Positions 43,779 through 51,705 of a DNA stretch of 64,000 nt are shown here, piece by piece (the first letter of the stretch is position 1; every line of letters begins with the position of its first letter). Below the pieces are notes generated by a model, which had not been told where the DNA came from, did no database searches, and saw only the letters and a list, made by a program, of their open reading frames with translations. This DNA comes from Shewanella sp. KX20019 (GTDB lineage Bacteria; Pseudomonadota; Gammaproteobacteria; Enterobacterales; Shewanellaceae), in assembly GCF_016757755.1 (NCBI RefSeq), contig NZ_CP068437.1, positions 4,774,001 to 4,838,000 of the forward strand, read 5' to 3'. Made by a program: the position numbers and the translations under genes.

Positions 43779-44954
43779 TTAACTGGCCTCTAAGCTTGCT
43801 GTGAGCGACTTAATATCATCGTAGCGAGTATTGATATCACTGCGCTGCGCTGCTGCGCGTCTGTCGCGTAATTTCTCCAACGCATTAAGCAGCACAGGCA
43901 GCGGCGGACCACTTGCTGTGACCTTATCCATATGTTGTTGCTCCATGGTTTGGGAGGGGATAGCAATATACTTATTCACTAACTCATTATGGTGTTGAAT
44001 TGCAGTTTGACCATGTAGTTCACACACCTCAAGAAACAGCCTTACGTTCTCTTTAAACCATGTTTCATGGTTTAAATGCTGCATTGCTAGCAGTTCATCC
44101 ATAAAGCTGGAGCGGCGCATGCAGTCACGTAGAATGCTTTGATCTTCAGGCATCATATAGAGAAATTTATCCACCAACATTTGTGAATAACCGGGTTCAT
44201 TGGCCGCGCAAAGCCCGAGTAGCATATCGATAACATTGATCCCGGCAAAATCACCGGCATTTGCGCCACGGTAAACCTGACTGCCTACGCGATACGGTTT
44301 GTAGTAAGGTCTAACACAATAGAAAAAGTCATCGGTATCTAGCTTTTTAAATAACTGTTTATTCGACTCTTTTACATCTATAAGTGCTTGCTTAGCAACC
44401 TTGAGTAGATCTGCGGTTATGGGATGAGAAATACCTAAAGGCTGTATTTTTAATAATGCATCTGCAGCCCGCTTATAAGCGAGAATGCCTTTAGTATTGT
44501 AATCAACGAACAGCTGTTCAGCAGGCAAGCTGGTAAATCGCTTATATAGGCCATTCTTAGCGCTATTGTGGGTGGTTAAATGGGCAGTGGCAAATCGAGG
44601 TGTGACACCAATAGAGGCACCGATATGCATAGCTAGCGCTGACGCTTCCGTTAATGGCGATACTTTCTCTCGAGAGGGTTCTGTTATCTCATGGCGGCGA
44701 CACGCGGCCATATATAGCCCCACGTTACCCAACAAGTCAAAAGCATGATCAAAGCCTTCGTCGGTGTTACCCTCTGCCAACAGTGTCGCAATCATCTCCC
44801 GACCTTCAGCTTCCAATGCCATTTTAAGAGGCTCCCCAATACCTTCGACATTGGCGCGATCAACTTGATCTGCATACAGCAGTTCTAACTGGGTATTAAG
44901 CTCGACAAAACGGCTACGGATCCAGTGGTCAAAAGCCCGAGTATTCAATGTCAT
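43779..44954 (-). CDS. IDO/PrnB-like (DUF1864) protein
   Basis: A 391-residue, mostly helical protein resembling the PrnB/DUF1864 branch of the tryptophan/indoleamine dioxygenase superfamily. One Shewanella member was solved structurally as an IDO-like fold, as I recall. YYKPYRVGSQVYRGANAGDFAGINVIDMLLG is a conserved-looking core. The neighbouring kynureninase-like gene suggests conversion of tryptophan or a relative toward kynurenine-type products. Haem binding is expected for the fold but the ligand His cannot be fixed by eye. Divergent from the Lrp-family gene. Confidence 0.7.
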   Translation of the reverse strand: MTLNTRAFDHWIRSRFVELNTQLELLYADQVDRANVEGIGEPLKMALEAEGREMIATLLAEGNTDEGFDHAFDLLGNVGLYMAACRRHEITEPSREKVSPLTEASALAMHIGASIGVTPRFATAHLTTHNSAKNGLYKRFTSLPAEQLFVDYNTKGILAYKRAADALLKIQPLGISHPITADLLKVAKQALIDVKESNKQLFKKLDTDDFFYCVRPYYKPYRVGSQVYRGANAGDFAGINVIDMLLGLCAANEPGYSQMLVDKFLYMMPEDQSILRDCMRRSSFMDELLAMQHLNHETWFKENVRLFLEVCELHGQTAIQHHNELVNKYIAIPSQTMEQQHMDKVTASGPPLPVLLNALEKLRDRRAAAQRSDINTRYDDIKSLTASLEAS

Positions 44955-45119
44955 CTAGCAATTCCAATCGTTGTTATTATTTTGTTAAGTTAGCCTATCA
45001 GCATCTCCAGGGTTAAAATCGTCATTCTTCTGCCTATAACTTCCATTTACGATCGGAATCCACTATAAATTAAACTTATATTATTGAAATTAACCATAGA
45101 ACTGAATTTGGAGTTTTCC

Positions 45120-45575
45120 TTGGACAGTAAAGATCTCAATATCCTCGCTATTTTGCAGAAACAGGGCCGGATTGCTATTTCTGAGCTCGCTGCAAGGCTA
45201 AATATGTCTGATACTCCTTGCCTTCGCAGAGTCAGGAAGCTCGAACAAACTGGAGTGATAAGCGGTTATGCAGCGCAAATAGAACCTAAGGAGGTCGGGC
45301 TCAATGTGGTGGTGTATGCCTTTGTGCGGCTCACTGAAAATTCAGATCACCACGCTGAACGGTTCGAAACCGCAATGCAAAATCTAGAGCAAGTGATGGA
45401 ATGCTCAGTCGTCACCGGCGCACATGATTATGTTCTAAAAATTGTCGCCCGCGATCTCCTCAGCTACGAAAGCTTCGTCAAAAAGTCTTTGGGCAGTTTA
45501 CATTGTATAGCCGGAATTGAATCAACTGTGGTACTGAAGCAAAACTTTTCCAGGAACACCTTACCGTTAAAATAA
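45120..45575 (+). CDS. Lrp/AsnC-family transcriptional regulator
   Basis: A 151-residue regulator: N-terminal winged HTH (LDSKDLNILAILQKQGRIAISELAARLNMS) and C-terminal RAM ligand domain (VVTGAHDYVLKIVARDLLSYESF). TTG 45120 gives the normal AsnC-type start with GGAG seven bases before it; an earlier TTG at 45084 overlaps that site. Divergent from the IDO-like/kynureninase-like operon with 165 bases between, so an amino acid effector controlling that operon is likely. Confidence 0.88.
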   Translation: MDSKDLNILAILQKQGRIAISELAARLNMSDTPCLRRVRKLEQTGVISGYAAQIEPKEVGLNVVVYAFVRLTENSDHHAERFETAMQNLEQVMECSVVTGAHDYVLKIVARDLLSYESFVKKSLGSLHCIAGIESTVVLKQNFSRNTLPLK

Positions 45576-45658
45576 GCTATTATTCAATGAGTTACTCAAG
45601 AGCTACCTAGCCTAAAGCAAATAGGGAACACCTAATTATATCAATATCACACATTCAC

Positions 45659-45673
45659 TAGACGACCGGTCTA
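45659..45673. promoter_or_regulatory. NemR-type operator upstream of nemR
   Basis: TAGACGACCGGTCTA, a dyad with TAGAC/GTCTA arms, lies 21 bases before the nemR ATG. The same 15-mer with one change recurs at 46355-46369. Confidence 0.8.
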
Positions 45674-45694
45674 ATAGGGTTTAAGCTAACAGCT

Positions 45695-46297
45695 ATGAAA
45701 ATTGAATCTCAGCAAACACGTCAGCATATTATTGATTCTGGTTATAGCTTAATTTCGAGTAAAGGTTTCTCGAACGTGGGCTTGTCACAGATCTTAAAGT
45801 TTGCCGATGTTCCAAAAGGCTCTTTTTACCACTACTTCAAATCTAAGGAGCAGTTTGGTGAAGAGATCATTGACAGTTACTTCAAGGGATACCTACACAG
45901 TATTGATGAACTGTTTGACGCCAAAAACGGTTCTGGTCTTGAGCGACTCATGAGCTATTGGCTTCGCTGGCAGACAACTCAGAGCGATTGCAGTATTGAC
46001 CAAAAATGCTTAGTGGTTAAGCTCAGCGCCGAAGTGGCCGATCTATCGGAGTCAATGCGCCTTGCGCTCGATAAAGGATCATCGGCCGTTATTGCGCGTC
46101 TTGCCCATTGCATTGAAGCAGGCATCAATGACCAATCACTGCCAGCTATGCAAGCTGACGTTACCGCAGAAACCTTATATCAGCTTTGGTTAGGCGCTAG
46201 CTTAAAAAACAAACTGTCACGTGATCCAGATGCAATTGGACGCGTATTGCAAGTAACCAAAGCCCTGTTGGCACAGCCTATCCCCGTGCTGAAATAG
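45695..46297 (+). CDS. nemR: NemR-like TetR-family repressor
   Basis: A 200-residue TetR repressor closely resembling E. coli NemR throughout (VPKGSFYHYFKSKEQFGEE; CLVVKLSAEVADLSESMR; LWLGASLKNKLSR). Cys105 and Lys173 align with the Cys106/Lys175 pair that forms the redox switch of E. coli NemR, so sensing of reactive chlorine and electrophiles such as methylglyoxal is expected. The operator directly upstream implies autorepression. The gene ends in an intrinsic terminator before yqhD. Confidence 0.88.
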   Translation: MKIESQQTRQHIIDSGYSLISSKGFSNVGLSQILKFADVPKGSFYHYFKSKEQFGEEIIDSYFKGYLHSIDELFDAKNGSGLERLMSYWLRWQTTQSDCSIDQKCLVVKLSAEVADLSESMRLALDKGSSAVIARLAHCIEAGINDQSLPAMQADVTAETLYQLWLGASLKNKLSRDPDAIGRVLQVTKALLAQPIPVLK

Positions 46298-46315
46298 CCA
46301 ACAGCTTTATCTCAT

Positions 46316-46345
46316 CCCGCCTACGCTTAAGGCGGGTATTTTTTA
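46316..46345 (+). terminator. Terminator of nemR
   Basis: CCCGCCT and AGGCGGG arms with a seven-base loop, followed by TATTTTTT. Confidence 0.88.
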
Positions 46346-46354
46346 ACTACTTAC

Positions 46355-46369
46355 TAGACGACTGGTCTA
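46355..46369. promoter_or_regulatory. NemR-type operator upstream of yqhD-like gene
   Basis: TAGACGACTGGTCTA differs from the nemR operator at one base and lies 51 bases before the yqhD-like ATG, so one repressor probably controls both transcripts. Confidence 0.8.
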
Positions 46370-46420
46370 CTAAGCAGACCATACTCATTCGATAACACGT
46401 GTCGATAGATAGGAAAGATT

Positions 46421-47578
46421 ATGAACAGCTTTGACTATTACAACCCAACTCATATCAGCTTTGGTGAAGGTAAGATCGCAGAACTCGACAATTTGGTCGC
46501 AAAAGACGCAAAAGTATTAATACTATTTGGCGGCAATAGCGCCAGAAGCACCGGCACCTTAGATGAAGTAAAAGCAGCACTTGGACAACGTAATGTTGTG
46601 GAGTTTGGTGGTATTGAAGCCAACCCTACTTACGAAACATTAATGCTCGCAGTTGATGTTGTGAAACAACAGAATATTGATTTTCTATTAGCCGTTGGTG
46701 GCGGCTCTGTGATTGATGGCACTAAATTTGTTGCCGCTGCGGCACTGTTTGAAGGTGAACCTTGGGATATTCTTTTAAGCTGGGGCGCAAAAGTGACTCA
46801 AGCTCTGCCATTCGGCACGGTGTTAACCTTGCCAGCCACAGGTTCGGAAATGAACAGCGCAAGTGTTGTTACTCGTAAAGAGTATCAAGCAAAGCTCTCT
46901 TTCATGAGCGATCATGTCTATCCAAAGTTCTCTGTTTTAGATCCAAGTAAAACCTTTACCCTGCCCGAGCGCCAAGTCGCCAATGGTGTTGTCGATGCGT
47001 TTATTCACATCACAGAGCAGTACTTAACCTACCCAGTTAATGCCCCAGTACAGGACCGATTTGCCGAAGGTTTACTGCAAACCTTGATCGAGCTTGGACC
47101 AAAAGCCCTCAGCGAGCCAAAAGACTTTGACGTTAGGGCCAACCTAATGTGGGTAGCCACAATGGCGCTAAGTGGCGTTATTGGTCGCGGCGTTCCCCAT
47201 GACTGGGCAACACATATGATTGGCCATGAGCTGACTGTGCTGTATGACATCGACCACGCTCGCACTATCGCTATTGTGCTGCCAGGAATGCTCGATTGCC
47301 GTCGTGACGGTAAGCAAGAGAAATTGCTGCAATATGCGGATCGCGTTTGGGGCATAACCCAAGGCTCTAACGATGAAATTATCGATGCAGCCATCGCTAA
47401 AACCCGTGAGTTCTTCGAAGCCATGGGCATTAAAACCCGTCTTTCTGATTACGGTTTGGACGCTAATAGCATCGACCAGATAATGGTACAGCTAGAAGCT
47501 CACGGCATGACTGCATTGGGTGAAAAACAAGATGTTGATTTAGCCATGAGTCGCAAGATCTTAGAGCGCAACCTGTAG
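46421..47578 (+). CDS. yqhD: YqhD-like iron/zinc-dependent alcohol dehydrogenase (aldehyde reductase)
   Basis: A 385-residue group III alcohol dehydrogenase very similar to E. coli YqhD: ISFGEGKI start, cofactor motif AVGGGSVIDGTKF, and metal ligands in VVDAFIHITEQY and HMIGHELTVLYDIDHARTIA. It reduces toxic short-chain aldehydes with NADPH. Controlled by the NemR-type operator upstream. Forms a detoxification group with the following DJ-1-like and GST genes. Confidence 0.92.
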   Translation: MNSFDYYNPTHISFGEGKIAELDNLVAKDAKVLILFGGNSARSTGTLDEVKAALGQRNVVEFGGIEANPTYETLMLAVDVVKQQNIDFLLAVGGGSVIDGTKFVAAAALFEGEPWDILLSWGAKVTQALPFGTVLTLPATGSEMNSASVVTRKEYQAKLSFMSDHVYPKFSVLDPSKTFTLPERQVANGVVDAFIHITEQYLTYPVNAPVQDRFAEGLLQTLIELGPKALSEPKDFDVRANLMWVATMALSGVIGRGVPHDWATHMIGHELTVLYDIDHARTIAIVLPGMLDCRRDGKQEKLLQYADRVWGITQGSNDEIIDAAIAKTREFFEAMGIKTRLSDYGLDANSIDQIMVQLEAHGMTALGEKQDVDLAMSRKILERNL

Positions 47579-47682
47579 CAACACTGCGGCTCTCAAAGCA
47601 CTCCCCAATAAACATAACGTAATCGCCCGTTTATCAAAGCGGGCTCAGCCTAAAACAATTGAGCATGAACAAGGAATTATAA

Positions 47683-48360
47683 ATGAACGTATTAATGGTA
47701 CTGACCTCACACGATAAATTGGGCGATACAGGTTTAAAAACAGGCTTTTGGTTAGAGGAGTTTGCCAGCCCTTTTTACCGTTTTAAAGACAGCGGTTTTA
47801 ACGTCACCCTAGCTTCTCCGGCCGGTGGCCAGCCACCGCTTGATCCAAGCAGCGAACAAGCTGATTTTCAAACTGCCGCGACCGATAGATTCAATAAAGA
47901 TAGCGACGCAAAGCAGCTGCTTGCTACAACTCAGATACTTGCTGACATTAATGCTGCAGAATACGACGCCGTATTCTATCCTGGTGGCCACGGGCCATTA
48001 TGGGATCTGACCAATGATGCCAACTCTATCGCATTGATTGAAGCCTTCTATCAAGCGAGCAAGCCTGTCGGTCTCGTGTGCCATGCTCCTGGCGCACTAA
48101 AAAATGTCAAAGCCGCTGACGGTACTCCGTTAGTTGCTGGCAAGAAGGTAACAGGCTTTACTAACACTGAAGAAGCTGCCGTGCAACTCACCGATATCGT
48201 TCCTTACCTTGTTGAAGATATGATGCTCCAACACGGCGCGCTATACAGTAAAGGCGATGACTGGACGAGCTACTTAGCCGTTGATGGCAATTTGATCACA
48301 GGTCAAAATCCAGCATCTTCTGAAGTGGTTGCCGATGAGATCATTAAGCAACTAGGCTAA
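47683..48360 (+). CDS. DJ-1/PfpI superfamily protein, glyoxalase III-like
   Basis: A 225-residue class I glutamine amidotransferase-like protein of the Hsp31-like branch. The nucleophile elbow is LVCHAPGAL (Cys133-His134), with the supporting Glu in GFWLEEF (residues 21-27) and YPGGHGPLWD. This group converts methylglyoxal to D-lactate without glutathione or repairs glycated targets. The position after yqhD supports aldehyde detoxification. Confidence 0.85.
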   Translation: MNVLMVLTSHDKLGDTGLKTGFWLEEFASPFYRFKDSGFNVTLASPAGGQPPLDPSSEQADFQTAATDRFNKDSDAKQLLATTQILADINAAEYDAVFYPGGHGPLWDLTNDANSIALIEAFYQASKPVGLVCHAPGALKNVKAADGTPLVAGKKVTGFTNTEEAAVQLTDIVPYLVEDMMLQHGALYSKGDDWTSYLAVDGNLITGQNPASSEVVADEIIKQLG

Positions 48361-48454
48361 GTTGGTATTTAGTCAGTAAATCGACTGTGGCATATGGTTA
48401 AGTATGCCACTTTATATGAGCTTTAGTTAACTGCGCTTTTGTCAGGGACAGCCA

Positions 48455-49078
48455 ATGATCACCTTGCATCACTTAAACAAATCTCGCTCTAAACGTATTA
48501 TCTGGCTACTCGAAGAGTTAGAGCTTGATTATCAAATCAAAGCCTACCAACGAGATAGCCAAACATTCTTAGCACCACCAGAGCTTAAAGCCATTCACCC
48601 ACTCGGTAAGTCACCGGTAATCGAGTATAACCAGCAGGTTATAGCGGAGTCAGGTGCCATTACTGAGTATCTAATTGATACTCACGCGGCTGGAAAGTTG
48701 GCACCAGAAAAAGGCAGTAGTGATTATGTAGAGTATCTGCAATGGCTACACTTTGCCGAAAGCTCAGCAATACTGCCACTATTGCTTAGAATGTTTGTTG
48801 CCAAAGACGGATGCCAAACCAATTTTATGGAAGGCTACGCCGCGGTAGAAACAGACAAAGTGCTTAGCTATGTCGACCAGGCATTAGCAGGCAAGCGCTA
48901 CTTGGTGGCGGATAAGCTCACCGGCGCTGATATCATGATGTCGTTTATCGTAGAGTTGTTAGTTGCTAGCGGGGAGACAGCGAAATACCCCAATATTGCG
49001 ACTTACGCACAGCTATTAGCCCTGCATGCTAATTGTACTAAAGCTGGTGAGATTGAGCAGCTGTACGATAATAGTTAA
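48455..49078 (+). CDS. Glutathione S-transferase
   Basis: A 207-residue GST: N-terminal thioredoxin fold starting ITLHHLNKSRSKRIIWLLEEL (the Ser of the NKSRS region is the likely catalytic residue), the cis-Pro GKSPVIEYN and the glutathione-gamma-Glu motif AESGAITEYL. A C-terminal helical domain follows (KLTGADIMMSF). It adds glutathione to electrophiles. Last gene of the NemR-linked detoxification group. Confidence 0.9.
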   Translation: MITLHHLNKSRSKRIIWLLEELELDYQIKAYQRDSQTFLAPPELKAIHPLGKSPVIEYNQQVIAESGAITEYLIDTHAAGKLAPEKGSSDYVEYLQWLHFAESSAILPLLLRMFVAKDGCQTNFMEGYAAVETDKVLSYVDQALAGKRYLVADKLTGADIMMSFIVELLVASGETAKYPNIATYAQLLALHANCTKAGEIEQLYDNS

Positions 49079-49156
49079 ACGACTACAAAAAAGGCAGCCC
49101 AATGGCTGCCATAAATTTATCCCCATCCAGCCTGTAGATGCAAGATGGGTATAAAA

Positions 49157-49738
49157 CTAGCTGCAATCTGTTAGATCAAGCTCCACGATTGGTTGCGTAC
49201 CTAGGCCCACTACATTGTTGCGGTTAGGGGTGAAGTAATATAAATAGCATTTTTCATCGTTATTATTACCTATACTATTACCCTGTGGAAAGATGACAAA
49301 ACCTCTCCCCCGCTCGCTGCTATAACCACGATTATTAAACCAATTTCGCCCCTTCTCGCGGACACACCATGCAGTAGGATGACTCTCTGGACATTCATTA
49401 CCACTCGCAAGGTTCGTCACACTATCAAAGTCTACAATATGAGCGAAAGTACTGCTCCAGCGACCATCAGGGTATTCCCCCCTAACTTCAATATTCTCAC
49501 CCGAGTCCAGCGTGAAAGATCGGTTATTACTACTGAGATTTTCCGGCCTAAGAGCTATTTGCGCGGCAACAAGATCACGAGTGGATTTTAAGCTGCCTTG
49601 CATGCCTTTCAGCACTGAAAGTTCAGCATCACTTCTTAGATCTATGAATTTAGGCGCTGCAATAACGGCCAATATCCCCAGTATAATAATAACAACCACG
49701 AGTTCTATTAAGGTAAAACCACGATATATTTTACTCAC
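49157..49738 (-). CDS. Type IV prepilin / pseudopilin-like protein
   Basis: A 193-residue protein with a short leader and the type III signal RGFTLIELVVVIIILGILAVIA, cut after Gly with Phe as first mature residue and Glu5 present. AAPKFIDLRSDAELSVLKGMQG follows as the continuing helix, like MSHA-type pilins. Two Cys lie near the end. GTG 49738 has GGGAG six bases upstream; an earlier in-frame ATG would extend the leader. No other pilus gene is nearby, so it must use a remotely encoded assembly system. Confidence 0.85.
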   Translation of the reverse strand: MSKIYRGFTLIELVVVIIILGILAVIAAPKFIDLRSDAELSVLKGMQGSLKSTRDLVAAQIALRPENLSSNNRSFTLDSGENIEVRGEYPDGRWSSTFAHIVDFDSVTNLASGNECPESHPTAWCVREKGRNWFNNRGYSSERGRGFVIFPQGNSIGNNNDEKCYLYYFTPNRNNVVGLGTQPIVELDLTDCS

Positions 49739-49949
49739 ACTAAACTCCCTACCTCTGAATTCCATTTCCAAAACATACATAGCTATCTGCGCACTACATA
49801 CCTAGTATCAACATTAGCACATAAAGAGCAGCCTTCTAATAACACCCTGTAGTTTGGGCAAATTGTCAAATTTCCATAAACAAAGTCCATGATTTATTGT
49901 TGAAAAGGCGCTAGTCTGAGTGAGTTAATGTGCCACAAAGGAACTCACA

Positions 49950-50468
49950 ATGCGTCTAGGTTTATTGGTTTTAATACTGCTTGTCAGCCCTGTTATCCAT
50001 GCGACTGTATATAAATGGGTAGATCAAGATGGCAAAATACACTTTTCTGATCAGCCAGTAAAAAATGCAGAAGTTGTCGAATTTAACAAAAATACAGAGA
50101 ATCAAGTCAAGCTTTCCCCGCCGCAAAATCAATCAGAGCGCAATCTATCGCCCACTGCCGATAAAATTAACTACAGCATGCGTGTCGTCTCCCCTACCGA
50201 AGAGGAAACAATAAGAAGTAACGAAGGAGATATTGCTATCGCACTGCAGATTGAACCTGAACTTGCTCCTTCGCATCTATTAGTGCTGTTTATGGACGGC
50301 AAGCAACAGAGCGAGGCTCAACAAAGCGGTTCGTTCCAAGTGTCAAATGTCGACCGTGGTGAACATACATTTGTGATCAAAGCACTAGCACAAGACGGCA
50401 AACTACTTGCATCAACTCCTCCAAGAAAAATATTTCTTCACCGGACAATACAGAACAGAGCAAGATAG
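49950..50468 (+). CDS. DUF4124 domain exported protein
   Basis: A 172-residue protein with signal peptide (MRLGLLVLILLVSPVIHA) followed by the DUF4124 motif VYKWVDQDGKIHFSDQP near residues 20-37. The rest is a beta-rich domain of unknown function (QIEPELAPSHLLVLFMDG). AAAGGAAC precedes the ATG. It directly precedes the glnLG control region, but a shared function is not implied. Confidence 0.85.
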   Translation: MRLGLLVLILLVSPVIHATVYKWVDQDGKIHFSDQPVKNAEVVEFNKNTENQVKLSPPQNQSERNLSPTADKINYSMRVVSPTEEETIRSNEGDIAIALQIEPELAPSHLLVLFMDGKQQSEAQQSGSFQVSNVDRGEHTFVIKALAQDGKLLASTPPRKIFLHRTIQNRAR

Positions 50469-50569
50469 CACTACCAGCTGTTAAAGAATATTAAGATAAC
50501 ACCTTTAAATACATCAACTTAACAATGTTGACTTAATATTATTGTTCCGATGAAGTCTGGTTGCAGGCC

Positions 50570-50616
50570 GCACCAATTTGGTGCACCATAGTGGTGCATT
50601 CGAGTTAGAACCCCAA
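50570..50616 (+). promoter_or_regulatory. NtrC-binding sites upstream of glnL
   Basis: GCACCAATTTGGTGCA (50570-50585) overlaps TGCACCATAGTGGTGCA (50582-50598), and a half-site ATGGTGCAA follows at 50608-50616. Located about 50-80 bases before glnL, they probably mediate autoregulation by NtrC-P. Confidence 0.82.
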
Positions 50617-50647
50617 CATGGTGCAACTGATTAAAGCGGAGTAGCAG

Positions 50648-51688
50648 ATGGATACAGGTTTATTGCTCAATCATCTAGTGACAGCTGTGCTCGTTATCAA
50701 TGACGAGCTAGAGCTGCTTTACACTAATGTCGCTACTGAGCAGCTTTTGGGCGTGAGTAATAACAAGCTCCTTGAACTGAGTCTGCCTGAACATTATCAG
50801 ACATTGGCCGTTGATCTTCCGATGTTGCAATTAGCCATTAAAAATAACCAAGGCCTCACCGTCAATACTGTTTCACTGGTCACTCTTGACGGCCAACAGC
50901 ACACTGTTGATGTGACGCTAACCCCTATAGAACAAGAGCACAGACAGGCCTTGTTAGAGCTACGACAAGTCGACCAACAAAGGCGTATCCACCAGCAATT
51001 AACCCAAGATGCGCAGCAGCAAGCAGCTCAATTCCTTGTCAGAAATCTCGCTCATGAAATAAAAAATCCACTAGGGGGATTAAGAGGTGCCGCGCAGCTG
51101 TTATCTCGGGAACTTGAAGAGCCAGAACTCAAAGAGTTTACCGACTTGATTATTGAACAAGCTGATCGCTTAAGAGGATTAGTTGACAGACTATTAGGCC
51201 CACAGAAGCCGACACAGCACAGTCTTTATAATATCCATGAAGTCATCCACAAGGTGTTGCAACTGGTTAATTTGACCCTGCCCGACAATGTCAGCTTGAC
51301 CCAAGATTATGATCCATCGATCCCTGATATCGAAATGGATCCAGATCAACTACAACAGGCTGTACTCAATATTGTACAAAATGCAGTGCAGGCACTCGAT
51401 GTTGCGGGCGGTAATATTAGTATAAAAACACGTACTCAGCATCAAGTGACAATTGGCACACAACGGCATAAATTAGTATTAATGCTATCAGTCATCGATA
51501 ACGGACCCGGCATTAACCCCGACTTAATGGATACGCTCTTTTATCCGATGGTCACAGGACGTGAGCAAGGATCAGGCTTAGGGCTATCGATTGCCCATAA
51601 TTTTGCTCGATTACATGGCGGTCGCATTGAGTGTGACTCCTCTGTAGGACGCACCGAATTCACCATTACTTTACCCATCATTAGCTAA
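50648..51688 (+). CDS. glnL: Nitrogen sensor histidine kinase/phosphatase NtrB
   Basis: A 346-residue two-component sensor: N-terminal PAS-like domain (residues about 1-110), the phosphoacceptor His136 in NLAHEIKNPLGGLRGAAQLL, and the ATP-binding N, G1 and G2 boxes (IVQNAVQAL, VIDNGPGI, GSGLGLSIAHNF). It phosphorylates or dephosphorylates NtrC according to PII signalling. Followed by glnG after 17 bases. Confidence 0.96.
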   Translation: MDTGLLLNHLVTAVLVINDELELLYTNVATEQLLGVSNNKLLELSLPEHYQTLAVDLPMLQLAIKNNQGLTVNTVSLVTLDGQQHTVDVTLTPIEQEHRQALLELRQVDQQRRIHQQLTQDAQQQAAQFLVRNLAHEIKNPLGGLRGAAQLLSRELEEPELKEFTDLIIEQADRLRGLVDRLLGPQKPTQHSLYNIHEVIHKVLQLVNLTLPDNVSLTQDYDPSIPDIEMDPDQLQQAVLNIVQNAVQALDVAGGNISIKTRTQHQVTIGTQRHKLVLMLSVIDNGPGINPDLMDTLFYPMVTGREQGSGLGLSIAHNFARLHGGRIECDSSVGRTEFTITLPIIS

Positions 51689-51705
51689 ATGAGGAAAACA
51701 ACAAC

